From the NCBI RefSeq assembly GCF_013340935.1, contig NZ_WHOS01000002.1:62001-126000 (forward strand): a stretch of 64,000 nucleotides of DNA, given 5' to 3'. Every line of letters starts with the position of its first letter. Position 1 is the stretch's first letter. The translations under genes were made by a program, and so were the position numbers. This document shows positions 56,670-64,000 of the stretch, one piece after another. The stretch is from Azospirillum melinis. GTDB taxonomy: Bacteria; Pseudomonadota; Alphaproteobacteria; Azospirillales; Azospirillaceae. The notes beneath the pieces are model-generated. The model worked only from the letters and a program-made list of their open reading frames with translations. It had not been told where the DNA came from and searched no databases.

Positions 56670-57884
56670 ATGACCACACCCTCGACCCTGCCCTCCACCA
56701 CCGACCGCGGGCGCGTTGCGCCCGTGGACGGGGACTCCGGGCGCCGCGACGCCTATCTGCCGTCGCCCTGCGTCCAGAACCATGCCGCCAACATCGTTGT
56801 GCTCGGCAACGGCGATCTCGGCTGCGTCTGGTTCGGCGGCACCCAGGAAGGCATCCCCGACATCTCGATCTATTTCTCGCGGCTGCCCCGGGGCTCCGAG
56901 CGCTGGACCGATCCGGTCAAGCTGTCGGACGACCCGACCCGCTCGGAACAGAACCCGGTGCTGTTCCCGGCGCCGGACGGCACGCTGTGGCTGTTCTACA
57001 CCGCGCAAATCTCCGGCAACCAGGACACCGCCATCGTGCGCTGCCGCAGCTCCGCCGACCATGGGCAGAGCTGGGGGCCGATCCGTACCCTGTTCGAAGG
57101 CAACGGCAGCGACGGCATCTTCATCCGCCAACCGGTGGTGGTGCTGCCGAACGGCGACTGGCTGCTGCCGACCTTCCTCTGCCACGGCACGCCGGGCGAG
57201 AAGTGGGTGGGTGACAACGACACCAGCGCCGTGCGCATCTCCTCCGACCACGGCGAAAGCTGGACCGAGCATCCGGTGCCGGACAGCGTCGGCTGCGTCC
57301 ATATGAGCGTCGTGCCTTTGCGCGACGGCACGCTGGCCGCCTTCTACCGCAGCCGCTGGGCCGACCATGTCTACCGCAGCGTCTCCACCGACAATGGCCG
57401 GAGCTGGAGCGCGCCGGTTCCGACCGAGCTGCCCAACAACAATTCCTCCATCCAGGTGACGGCGCTGGCTGACGGCCGCCTCGCCATCGTCTTCAACGAG
57501 TCCAGTGCGGAGAACGCGACCGAGCGCCGTGCCTCGCTCTATGACGAAATCGAGGACGACGTCCCGGCCGGTGGCGCCGCTGCCACCGCCGTCGCCGCAA
57601 AGCCGGCCCAGGCACCCGCCCGCAAGGCCTTCTGGGGCGCACCGCGCGCGCCGCTGACGCTGGCCCTGTCGGAGGATGGCGGGCTGACCTGGCCGCTGCG
57701 CCGGAACCTGGAGATCGGCGACGGCTACTGCATGACCAACAATTCCAAGGACAGCCTGAACCGGGAATTCTCCTACCCGTCGGTCACGCAGACAGCGGAG
57801 GGCGACCTGCATGTCGCCTTCACCTATTTCCGGCAGGCCATCAAATACAGCCGCGTCTCGCCCGACTGGGTGGGCAACCGCTGA
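56670..57884 (+). CDS. sialidase-like BNR beta-propeller protein without signal peptide
   Basis: A 404-residue six-bladed propeller-type protein with four Asp-box repeats (SADHGQSW at 128, SSDHGESW at 191, STDNGRSW at 239, SEDGGLTW at 334). It has no signal peptide, unlike secreted sialidases, and a low-complexity Ala/Pro insert at about residues 296-320. TTG 56655 and GTG 56661 are alternative starts. Cytoplasmic proteins of this kind are predicted neuraminidases by fold only; here it may hydrolyse, or non-hydrolytically process, an imported glycoside of an acid sugar. Confidence 0.8.
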   Translation: MTTPSTLPSTTDRGRVAPVDGDSGRRDAYLPSPCVQNHAANIVVLGNGDLGCVWFGGTQEGIPDISIYFSRLPRGSERWTDPVKLSDDPTRSEQNPVLFPAPDGTLWLFYTAQISGNQDTAIVRCRSSADHGQSWGPIRTLFEGNGSDGIFIRQPVVVLPNGDWLLPTFLCHGTPGEKWVGDNDTSAVRISSDHGESWTEHPVPDSVGCVHMSVVPLRDGTLAAFYRSRWADHVYRSVSTDNGRSWSAPVPTELPNNNSSIQVTALADGRLAIVFNESSAENATERRASLYDEIEDDVPAGGAAATAVAAKPAQAPARKAFWGAPRAPLTLALSEDGGLTWPLRRNLEIGDGYCMTNNSKDSLNREFSYPSVTQTAEGDLHVAFTYFRQAIKYSRVSPDWVGNR

Positions 57885-57958
57885 TCGGCAATGGGAGCGT
57901 CGCCCGCAAAGCTCTCTGGTGCGCTCCCGCCCGCTTCCTTTTTCCGGGGACTTGTCCC

Positions 57959-58723
57959 ATGACCATGACCACCGAGGCCGTTCTCGAGGCCGCCGGCGCG
58001 CTCCTCGCCGCGCGCCGCGACAACCGCCCGCTCGAATCGCTGCCGCCGGCGGCGATGCCCGCCGACAAGGCCGGCGCCTACGCCATCCAGACCGAGGTCG
58101 CCCGCGGCATCGGTCCGGTAACCGCCTGGAAGGTCGGTGCCTCCGCCCCTGACGCCGAGCCGTCGAGCGCGCCCATCCATGCCGACACGCTGTTCTTCGA
58201 CACCGAAACGCTGCCCGCCAGCATGTTCCGCGTCATCGGCATCGAGGCGGAGATCGTCTATCGCCTGAAGAGCGACCTGCCCGCCCGCGACGAGCCCTGG
58301 ACGCGGGACGAGGTGCTGGACGCCGTCGGCTCCATCCATCCGGCCTTCGAGATCTGCGACACCCGCTTCGCCGCCTATGGATCGCAAGGCCCTCTCGCCT
58401 CGCTGGCCGATCAGGCCAACCACGGCGCGCTGATCGTCGGGCCGGCCACCGCGGACTGGCGCCGCATCGATCCGGTGAACCAGCCGCTGACGCTGGACAT
58501 CGACGGCGAGCGCAAGGTCGAGGTGGTCGGCGGCAACAAGGCCGGCGACCCGATCCGCCTGCTGGCCTGGCTCGCCAATATCGGCGCCCGGCCGTTCGGC
58601 GGCCTGCGTGCCGGCGACACGGTGACCACCGGGTCCTGCACCGGAACGATCTTCATCAAGCCCGGCAGCTGCGCCCTCGCCGACTTCCCCGGTCTCGGCC
58701 GCATCGCGCTGGCCGTGGCATGA
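57959..58723 (+). CDS. 2-keto-4-pentenoate hydratase family protein (MhpD-like)
   Basis: A 254-residue FAH-superfamily protein. AWKVGASAPDAEP near residue 57, metal ligands in IGIEAEIVYRL and HPAFEICDTRF, and the C-terminal AGDTVTTGSCTGTIFIKPG match MhpD-type hydratases and 4-oxalocrotonate decarboxylases. In a sugar-acid operon such enzymes act on 2-keto-3-deoxy or 2,4-diketo acids. It precedes an SDR gene with ATGA overlap if ATG 58720 is used. Confidence 0.85.
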   Translation: MTMTTEAVLEAAGALLAARRDNRPLESLPPAAMPADKAGAYAIQTEVARGIGPVTAWKVGASAPDAEPSSAPIHADTLFFDTETLPASMFRVIGIEAEIVYRLKSDLPARDEPWTRDEVLDAVGSIHPAFEICDTRFAAYGSQGPLASLADQANHGALIVGPATADWRRIDPVNQPLTLDIDGERKVEVVGGNKAGDPIRLLAWLANIGARPFGGLRAGDTVTTGSCTGTIFIKPGSCALADFPGLGRIALAVA

Positions 58724-58737
58724 GGGAGAGTGCCGGA

Positions 58738-59430
58738 ATGAACACGGGAAATCCTCGCCGCGCCCTCGTCACCGGCGTCAGTTCAGGGATTGGCGCCGCC
58801 ATCGCCGAGAGGCTGTTGCAGGATGGCTGGCTTGTCGAGGGGATGAGCCGGTCGGCCCCCGCCATCGACCACCCGCACCTGCGCTTCACCCCGGCCGACC
58901 TGATGGCGCCGGCCCCCGTGGCGAAGGCGCTGGCCGGATTGCCGCCCGTCGATGCGCTGGTCCATGCCGCCGGGGTCATGCGGGTCGGCAGGCTGGGCGA
59001 ACTGGCCGGGGACGATGCGAAGGCGATGTGGCGGCTGCATGTGGAGGCCGCGACGCAGTTGGTCGAGCATGTCGTCCCGTACCTGCCGGACGGCGGTGGC
59101 CGGATCGTCCTGATCGGCAGCCGCACCGCGCAGGGGGCGGCAGGCCGCAGCCAGTATGCGGCGACCAAGGCGGCGATGGTCGGGCTTGCCCGCTCCTGGG
59201 CGCTGGAGCTGGCGCCGCGCGGCGTCACGGTGAATGTGGTGGCGCCGGGAGCGACCGACACGCCGATGCTGAAGGACCCGAGCCGCACCGGCGTGCCGCC
59301 GAAGCTTCCGCCCATCGGCCGCTTCATCAAGCCGGAGGAGGTGGCGGCGCTGACCGCCTTCCTGCTGTCCGACGCGGCGGCGGCCATCACCGGGCAGCAG
59401 ATCCTCGTCTGCGGCGGAGCGTCGCTTTAG
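58738..59430 (+). CDS. short-chain dehydrogenase/reductase closing the sugar-acid operon
   Basis: A 230-residue SDR with TGVSSGIGAAIAERLL, the HAAGVMRVG variant of the NAG motif, Ser in LIGSRTAQGA and YAATK. An earlier start (ATG 58720) would overlap the preceding stop as ATGA, but AGGGAGAG is better placed for 58738. It probably carries out an NAD(P)-linked oxidation or reduction of a sugar acid intermediate. This is the last gene of the GntR-linked operon; a convergent cupin gene follows. Confidence 0.85.
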   Translation: MNTGNPRRALVTGVSSGIGAAIAERLLQDGWLVEGMSRSAPAIDHPHLRFTPADLMAPAPVAKALAGLPPVDALVHAAGVMRVGRLGELAGDDAKAMWRLHVEAATQLVEHVVPYLPDGGGRIVLIGSRTAQGAAGRSQYAATKAAMVGLARSWALELAPRGVTVNVVAPGATDTPMLKDPSRTGVPPKLPPIGRFIKPEEVAALTAFLLSDAAAAITGQQILVCGGASL

Positions 59431-59450
59431 ACGAACTCAGGTGAACCGCG

Positions 59451-59930
59451 TTATTTCTTCGGCAAGGTATGCGGGCAGCCGGCGCTGCGGTCCTTCTCCC
59501 CGTTGTAGCGGGTCAGCATGTGCGCGCCGGCCTTGCCGATGAAGGTGGCAGTGTAGACCAGCGGCTCGGCGTCGCTTTCATTGTGCTGCTGGTGAAGCGT
59601 GCCCGGCGGAATTTCCACCACCACTCCGGGCTTCAGCTCCACATCCGGCTTGCCATCGACCGACAGCCGGCCGCTTCCGCTCACCACCTCCATCATCTCG
59701 TCGATGTCGTGCTTGTGACGGTGGGCGTCCGACCCGGCCGGGACTGTCAGCTTCTCCACCATGCGCATCGTTCCCGGCAGGCCCGGCACCGGTGCAGGCG
59801 GCAGCAGGACGGTGCAGCTCACCTCCATCGGCTTTGCCGGGGGCTTCGACGGAGCCTCCGTCGCCGCCATGGCGGGGATCGCCGCGGAGAGCAGGAGAAG
59901 GCCGGCACCCGAAAACAGACGGAACATCAT
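59451..59930 (-). CDS. secreted cupin-domain protein
   Basis: A 159-residue protein with a signal peptide (MMFRLFSGAGLLLLSAAIPAMA, cleavage near AMAATE) and a single cupin barrel. Metal-type residues are in HRHKHDIDEMMEVVSG and PPGTLHQQHN. It is periplasmic or secreted and may be an enzyme or a small-molecule sensor. Its start is the first of two adjacent ATG codons. It is divergent from the YdfG-type gene and convergent with the sugar-acid operon. Confidence 0.85.
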   Translation of the reverse strand: MMFRLFSGAGLLLLSAAIPAMAATEAPSKPPAKPMEVSCTVLLPPAPVPGLPGTMRMVEKLTVPAGSDAHRHKHDIDEMMEVVSGSGRLSVDGKPDVELKPGVVVEIPPGTLHQQHNESDAEPLVYTATFIGKAGAHMLTRYNGEKDRSAGCPHTLPKK

Positions 59931-59976
59931 TGGGGAGCTTCCCGATCCTTTAGAGCGACAGAGGTTTGACAGCGAC

Positions 59977-59992
59977 ATCGACAGGTGTCGAT
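59977..59992. promoter_or_regulatory. inverted repeat ATCGACA-GG-TGTCGAT in the cupin/SDR divergent region
   Basis: A perfect 7-base-arm inverted repeat with a 2-base centre lies 47 bases upstream of the cupin start and 134 upstream of the SDR. A TTGACA stands next to it at 59966-59971. A repressor site is plausible; the regulator is unknown. Confidence 0.4.
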
Positions 59993-60125
59993 AGGAATGG
60001 TTGCACCACCATACCAGCCCTGTCAAAGGCCTCTCTTCGGCGTGGTCGAAGCGCCAAGCCTCGCTTATGGTGGGTGCCGTTGCTCCGGACCTGACCGCCA
60101 ATCCGTCACGAGGAAAGATCACGCT

Positions 60126-60914
60126 ATGTCGAACACCGCCCCGAAAACGACCGCCCCGAAAACGGCAATCGTCACCGGCGCCACCTCCGGATTCGGCGAC
60201 GCCATCGCCCGGCGGCTGGTCGCGGAGGGCTGGCGGATCGTCGCCACCGGCCGGCGCCAGGACCGGCTGGACGCCCTGGTCGAGGCGCTGGGCGGGCCGG
60301 ATGTCGTCCATCCGCTGTGCTTCGACATCCGCGACGAGGCGGCGACGCGCGCTGCGCTGGCCACGCTGCCCGACGCCTTCGCCGACATCTCGGTCCTGGT
60401 CAACAATGCCGGGCTGGCGCTCGGCACCGGGGCGGCGCAGGACTGCGACCTGGAGCAGTGGCGCACCATGATCGACACCAACGTCACCGGCCTGGTGACG
60501 ATCACCCGGCTGCTGCTGGCCCGGCTGATCGCCCAGCGCGGGCTGATCGTCAACTTGGCGTCGGTCGCGTCCAACTGGCCCTATCCCGGCGGCAACGTCT
60601 ATGGCGGCACCAAGGCCTTCGTGCGGCAGTTTTCGCTCGGCCTGCGCAGCGACCTGTCGGCGCAGGGCGTGCGCGTGACCTCCATCGAACCGGGTCTGGC
60701 GGAAAGCGAATTCACCCTGGTGCGCACCGGCGGCAACAAGGATGCCTACGACGCGCTCTATGCCGGGGCCAACCCGCTCCAGCCGGAGGACATCGCCGAG
60801 ACGGTGCGCTGGGTCGTCTCGCTGCCGCCGCACGTCAACATCAACAGCGTCGAGATCATGCCGGTGAGCCAGTCCTGGGCGCCGTTCAAGATCCACCGCG
60901 ACACGCCGGCCTGA
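60126..60914 (+). CDS. ydfG: NADP-dependent 3-hydroxy acid dehydrogenase, YdfG type
   Basis: A 262-residue SDR whose C-terminal half follows the YdfG pattern closely: NWPYPGGNVYGGTKAFVRQF holds the catalytic Tyr and Lys, then RVTSIEPGLAESEFTLVR and LPPHVNINSVEIMPVSQSW. The N-terminal TGATSGFGDAIARRL and the ATGRRQDRL arginines favour NADP. YdfG enzymes oxidise 3-hydroxy acids, such as L-allo-threonine or 3-hydroxypropionate. ATG 60126 follows GAGGAAAG. A strong hairpin lies just after its stop. Confidence 0.88.
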   Translation: MSNTAPKTTAPKTAIVTGATSGFGDAIARRLVAEGWRIVATGRRQDRLDALVEALGGPDVVHPLCFDIRDEAATRAALATLPDAFADISVLVNNAGLALGTGAAQDCDLEQWRTMIDTNVTGLVTITRLLLARLIAQRGLIVNLASVASNWPYPGGNVYGGTKAFVRQFSLGLRSDLSAQGVRVTSIEPGLAESEFTLVRTGGNKDAYDALYAGANPLQPEDIAETVRWVVSLPPHVNINSVEIMPVSQSWAPFKIHRDTPA

Positions 60915-60932
60915 CGCATCCGCGACCATCCT

Positions 60933-60974
60933 GCGCAATCATTCGTCGCCGTTGCAGGCGCCGAATGATTGCGC
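60933..60974. repeat. 13-bp-arm inverted repeat between YdfG and lactate permease genes
   Basis: GCGCAATCATTCG (60933-60945) and CGAATGATTGCGC (60962-60974) are exact complements, with an inner CGCC/GGCG pair around GTTGCA. The stem is long and GC-rich, but no T-run follows on the + strand. It lies 19 bases after the SDR stop and 81 before the permease start; it may end the SDR transcript or be a regulator site. Confidence 0.6.
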
Positions 60975-60984
60975 CACCGCAGAT

Positions 60985-60994
60985 ATACTAGTAT
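60985..60994. promoter_or_regulatory. ATACTAGTAT palindrome upstream of the lactate permease
   Basis: A 10-base perfect palindrome in an AT-rich island, GATATACTAGTATCC, 61 bases before the permease start. Such a site could be a small operator or contain a -10 element (TATACT at 60984-60989). Low certainty. Confidence 0.3.
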
Positions 60995-61054
60995 CCAATG
61001 GCCCCGGCCAGGATTCGCGCCGGCACTCACCCTCCGGAACGCGTCTGGCCGATC

Positions 61055-62527
61055 ATGACTCTTGCCTTCCATATGATGCCGCTCGTCGGCACGATCCTGC
61101 TGCTTGCCTCCCGCCGGGTCAGCCTGCTGTCCGCCGGGATCGCCGGAATGGCGCTGGCGCTCGTCACGATGGTCGCTCCAATGCTTATGGCGCAGCCGTT
61201 GGCCGGTCCTGTGCTGGGTCTGGCTGCCGTCAAGGCGGGGGAAGGGGCATGGTTGGCATGGCACGCGATGTCGATCATCGCCGCCGGCCTGCTGTTCCAC
61301 CGTGCCTTCGAGGCGCGCGGCACGCGGACGGCCGCGGTCGCACAGGAGAACCGGCGGCGTGCCGTCTTCGTCGCCTGCTTCCTAATCGGTCCCTTCGCGG
61401 AATCGGTGACGGGGTTCGGCGTCGGTCTGGTGGTGGCGCTTGCCATGCTGCGCAGCCTGGGGCTGCCGCCGGTGCAGTCGGCGGCGCTTGGCCTGTTCAG
61501 TCAGGTGCTGGCCGCCTGGGGCGCGATGGGCGTCGGCAGCCGGGTCGGGGCCGAACTGATCGGCGTATCCTTCACCGAGCTTGGAACCGCCAGCGCTCTG
61601 CTGATGGCGGTCGTGCTGCCCTGCCTCCTGCCGGTGTTCTGGGGGCTGATCCAGTCGTCGGGGCTGCGCTCCAGCCTGCGGGAGCGGGCGACCGATGTCG
61701 CCCTTCTCCTCTGTCTGGCCGGGCTGATCTGGCTGACCAATCTGTTCGTCGCCCCGGAACTTGGCGGCGGGCTGGCGACCGCAGTCCTGTTGCTGGTCGT
61801 GGAAGGGCCGCGCCTGCTGCGCAGCGGCACCGGTGTCCGCCAACTGGCCGAGCGGCTCTGGCCCTATGGGCTGCTGATCGCCGGGCTGATGGCGACCCGC
61901 CTGCTGCCGCCGCTGTCGGACTGGACCGGGCAATGGCTGGTGCTCGACCCGTTCGGCGGCCTTGCCCCGCTGGCTCTGCTGCGGCATCCGGCGACCTGGC
62001 TGGTGCTGATCGCCGGCATCCTGCTGGCCCGCCTGCCGGGCGCCGAGGCCGGGAAAGTGGTGCGCGGCGCCCTTCGCGCCGCCCTGGTGCCGATGGCGGC
62101 GACGCTGGTTTTCGTCGAGTTCGCCACCTTCATGGCGGCCTCCGGCGGTGCGGCGATGTTCGGCAACGCCTGGCGCGAGGTGGCCGGACGTTTCGCCGTG
62201 CTGGCAAGCCCGGTCTTCGGTGCTGCGGCCGGCATGCTGACCGGCTCCAACACGGCATCGAACGCCCTGATGATGCACATCCAGCTGAGCCTTGCCGCCG
62301 AGAGCGGCCTGCCCTCCATCCTGATCGCGGCGGTCCAGACCGTCGCCGGCAGCATCTGCACCATGCTGACCCCCGGCCGCATCGTGCTCGCCGCCGGTCT
62401 GGTCGGGCTGGAACGGTCGGAGGGGGCGATCTACCGCCGTGCCCTGCCGATCGGGCTGGCGACCATCCTCGCCCTGCTGGCCGTCATCGTCGCGATGACC
62501 GGATTTAAGGCAGGCGGGCTGGTTTAG
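61055..62527 (+). CDS. L-lactate permease family (LctP) transporter
   Basis: A 490-residue membrane protein with about twelve or more hydrophobic segments. The LctP core LIGPFAESVTGFGVGLVVALAML and the closing FGAAAGMLTGSNTASNALMM with AAVQTVAGSICTMLTPGRIVLA are typical. Family members take up L- or D-lactate and glycolate. ATG 60998 is open, but has no ribosome site and adds a hydrophilic leader; ATG 61055 begins MTLAFHMMPLVG as in relatives. It appears monocistronic. Confidence 0.85.
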   Translation: MTLAFHMMPLVGTILLLASRRVSLLSAGIAGMALALVTMVAPMLMAQPLAGPVLGLAAVKAGEGAWLAWHAMSIIAAGLLFHRAFEARGTRTAAVAQENRRRAVFVACFLIGPFAESVTGFGVGLVVALAMLRSLGLPPVQSAALGLFSQVLAAWGAMGVGSRVGAELIGVSFTELGTASALLMAVVLPCLLPVFWGLIQSSGLRSSLRERATDVALLLCLAGLIWLTNLFVAPELGGGLATAVLLLVVEGPRLLRSGTGVRQLAERLWPYGLLIAGLMATRLLPPLSDWTGQWLVLDPFGGLAPLALLRHPATWLVLIAGILLARLPGAEAGKVVRGALRAALVPMAATLVFVEFATFMAASGGAAMFGNAWREVAGRFAVLASPVFGAAAGMLTGSNTASNALMMHIQLSLAAESGLPSILIAAVQTVAGSICTMLTPGRIVLAAGLVGLERSEGAIYRRALPIGLATILALLAVIVAMTGFKAGGLV

Positions 62528-62531
62528 GCAA

Positions 62532-63392
62532 TCAGGCGAACCGCTTCGCTCCGGCAACGCAAAGCACGACCAGCCCGGTCGCGGCGATCATCGTCCAGGC
62601 GACCGGCTCGCGCAGCAGCAGTCCCGCCAGGATCAGGCCGAAGGCGGGCTGGAGCAGTTGCAACTGCCCGACGCCGGCAATCCCGCCCAGCGCCAGCCCG
62701 CGATACCAGAAGACGAAGCCGACCAGCATGCTGAACACCGACACATAGCCGAGCCCGATCCAGGCCGGCATGGCGACGCCGGTCCAGTCGTCCGGCATGG
62801 TCGCAACCGCAGCGCCCGCCATCAGGGGAAGCGCCAGCACCAGCGCCCAGGAGATCACCTGCCAGCCGCCCAGCCGGCGCGACAGGGTCGCCCCCTCGGC
62901 ATAGCCGAGCCCGCAGAGCAGGATCGCCAGGATCATCAGCAGGTCGCCGGTCAGCGACGCCCCGCCGCCCTGCCACAGGGCGAAGCCGGCGACGGTGAGG
63001 CCCCCCGCCGTCGAGAACAGCCAGAAGGCCGGCCGAGGCCGTTCCCTCCCCCGCAGCACGCCGAACAGGGCGGTGGCGAGCGGCAGCAGGCCGATGAAGA
63101 CGATGGATTGGGCGGAGGTGATGTGCTGGAGCGCCAGCGCCGTCAGCAGGGGAAAGCCGGCGACCACGCCGACCGCCACGACGGCGAGCGAGGGAAGGTC
63201 GCGCCGCGCCGGCCAATTCTGCCGCAGCAGCGCCAGCAGCGCCGCCGCCAGCGCCGCCGCGATGACTGCCCGCGCCGCGGTCAGGAACAGCGGCGAGAAG
63301 CCGCCGACCGCGACGCGCGTCGCCGGCAGCGAACCGCTGAAAATGATCACGCCGAGCAGCCCGCTGCCCCATCCCGCCGTCGACGTCCGCAT
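62532..63392 (-). CDS. EamA/DMT-family exporter
   Basis: A 286-residue membrane protein with ten predicted segments in two EamA repeats. SGSLPATRVAVGGFSPLFLTAARA, TSAQSIVFIGLLPLATALFG in the first and GFVFWYRGLALGGIAGVGQLQLLQPAFGLILA in the second (quoted in parts) are characteristic. ATG 63392 with GGAAAAGGG is preferred over an upstream codon. It is divergent from a MocR-type regulator, which typically controls such exporters of amino acids or metabolites. Confidence 0.85.
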   Translation of the reverse strand: MRTSTAGWGSGLLGVIIFSGSLPATRVAVGGFSPLFLTAARAVIAAALAAALLALLRQNWPARRDLPSLAVVAVGVVAGFPLLTALALQHITSAQSIVFIGLLPLATALFGVLRGRERPRPAFWLFSTAGGLTVAGFALWQGGGASLTGDLLMILAILLCGLGYAEGATLSRRLGGWQVISWALVLALPLMAGAAVATMPDDWTGVAMPAWIGLGYVSVFSMLVGFVFWYRGLALGGIAGVGQLQLLQPAFGLILAGLLLREPVAWTMIAATGLVVLCVAGAKRFA

Positions 63393-63484
63393 CCCTTTTC
63401 CTTCCGCTTCCCAGAATTCGCCGCACGATCCTAGCGCGATGGCCTCTGGCGGAAACAGGGACAGTCCCATACAATTCAGCCAAA

Positions 63485-63500
63485 CTGTACTGCCTTACAG
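63485..63500. promoter_or_regulatory. CTGTA-N6-TACAG inverted repeat in the EamA/MocR divergent region
   Basis: Short 5-base arms enclosing CTGCCT, 29 bases before the MocR gene. A related ACAGT occurs upstream at 63461-63465. It is a candidate operator for the MocR protein, based on position only. Confidence 0.35.
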
Positions 63501-63528
63501 GGCAATACACTTCTAGCGGCGAGGCATC

Positions 63529-64000
63529 ATGGGCAGGACCGGCACGCGCACCGGCGAGGTGATGGAGGCGATCCGCCGCAGGATGGCGAACCGCCAACTG
63601 TCCCCGGGGGAAAAGCTGCCGTCGATCCGCAGCTTCGCCGCCACCATGGGCGTGTCGCCCTCGACCGTGGTGGAGGCTTATGACCGGCTGGCGGCGGACG
63701 GCGTGATCCAGTCGCGGCCGGGATCGGGCTTCTACATGTCCGGCACCATGCCGCCGCTGGCATTGGCCGAGGCGGAACCGCAGCGCGACCGCGCCATCGA
63801 TCCCTTCTGGGTGTCGCGGCAATCGCTCGATGCCGGGGCGGAGATGTTGAAGCCGGGATGCGGCTGGCTGCCGGCCGACTGGATGCCGAATGCGGCGATC
63901 CGCCGGGCGATCCGCCAGCTCGCGCGGGCGGATGACGGACTGCTGGCGGATTATGGCGGCACGCGCGGATCGCTGCCGCTGCGCCGGCTGCTGGCCCGCC
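63529..64000 (+). CDS. MocR-type (GntR HTH plus aminotransferase) regulator, 3' truncated by the window
   Basis: An open frame of 157 codons that runs off the end. Residues 5-70 form a GntR winged HTH (GEVMEAIRRRMANRQL, KLPSIRSFAATMGVSPSTVVEAYDRL, GSGFYMSG). A short linker follows, and from about residue 100 the aminotransferase-like domain begins (CGWLPADWMPNAAIRRAIRQL, LLADYGGTRGSLPLRRLL). This order is that of MocR/PdxR regulators, which use PLP as cofactor. ATG 63529 follows GCGGCGAGG. It is divergent from the EamA exporter, its likely target. Confidence 0.88.
   Translation, partial: MGRTGTRTGEVMEAIRRRMANRQLSPGEKLPSIRSFAATMGVSPSTVVEAYDRLAADGVIQSRPGSGFYMSGTMPPLALAEAEPQRDRAIDPFWVSRQSLDAGAEMLKPGCGWLPADWMPNAAIRRAIRQLARADDGLLADYGGTRGSLPLRRLLAR

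Overview
The window is a GC-rich (roughly 70%) stretch of a bacterial replicon, dense in metabolic genes in short co-directional operons with ATGA overlaps, ABC uptake systems and one-component regulators. Gene content and protein style suggest an alphaproteobacterium of the Azospirillum type. This is inferred from general resemblance only; there is no rRNA or tRNA in the window to confirm it. I see no transposase, phage, CRISPR array or integrase. The region looks like nutrient-scavenging accessory DNA.

Layout. 1-2 kb: end of a CopC-CopD copper protein and a small zinc-knuckle orphan. 2.1-8.0 kb: complete ribose operon rbsD-A-C-B-R-K behind a LacI-type palindromic operator. 8.1-10.2 kb: SulP anion transporter with a small XRE regulator. 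10.4-18.8 kb: M20 amidohydrolase, FAD amine-oxidase-like protein, a five-gene branched-chain-type ABC transporter, and two ATC-hydrolase-family proteins bracketing the transporter. 18.7-23.5 kb: P-type cation ATPase and a divergent SDR/LysR pair. 23.5-30.1 kb: histidine phosphatase, DUF6285 protein, APH-type kinase, acyl-CoA dehydrogenase, SDR, TetR regulator and acyl-CoA synthetase. This matches the gene set of the LvaABCDE 4-hydroxyacyl-CoA route (levulinate catabolism in Pseudomonas).

30.2-44.7 kb: a tandem, apparently nucleophile-less alpha/beta hydrolase, an IclR regulator, and a long operon of metallo-beta-lactamase-fold hydrolase, FAD dehydrogenase, aconitase-type large and small subunits, ICL/PEP-mutase-type lyase, a second five-gene Liv-type ABC transporter, and a D-2-hydroxyglutarate-dehydrogenase-like FAD enzyme. 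The aconitase pair plus lyase resembles the DmdA-DmdB-Dml set (dimethylmalate dehydratase and lyase). A shared inverted repeat, GTGTC-N7-GACAC, lies upstream of both the hydrolase/CoA-synthetase pair and the long operon, and probably ties them into one IclR regulon.

44.7-49.6 kb: methyltransferase, MFS exporter with divergent LysR, and biosynthetic-type threonine ammonia-lyase (ilvA). 49.7-59.4 kb: GntR regulator and a nine-gene sugar-acid operon (DUF1537 kinase, PdxA2-type dehydrogenase, Fe-alcohol dehydrogenase, DapA-type aldolase, sodium symporter, cytoplasmic sialidase-like propeller, MhpD-type hydratase, SDR) headed by a perfect 12-bp-arm inverted repeat that shares a core with the promoter of the regulator gene. 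59.4-64 kb: secreted cupin, YdfG-type SDR, LctP-family lactate permease, EamA exporter, and the start of a MocR-type regulator cut by the window end.

The least explained parts are the 30-45 kb IclR regulon, the 50-59 kb sugar-acid operon and the two ATC-hydrolase paralogues. All three look like catabolic pathways whose substrates cannot be named from sequence.
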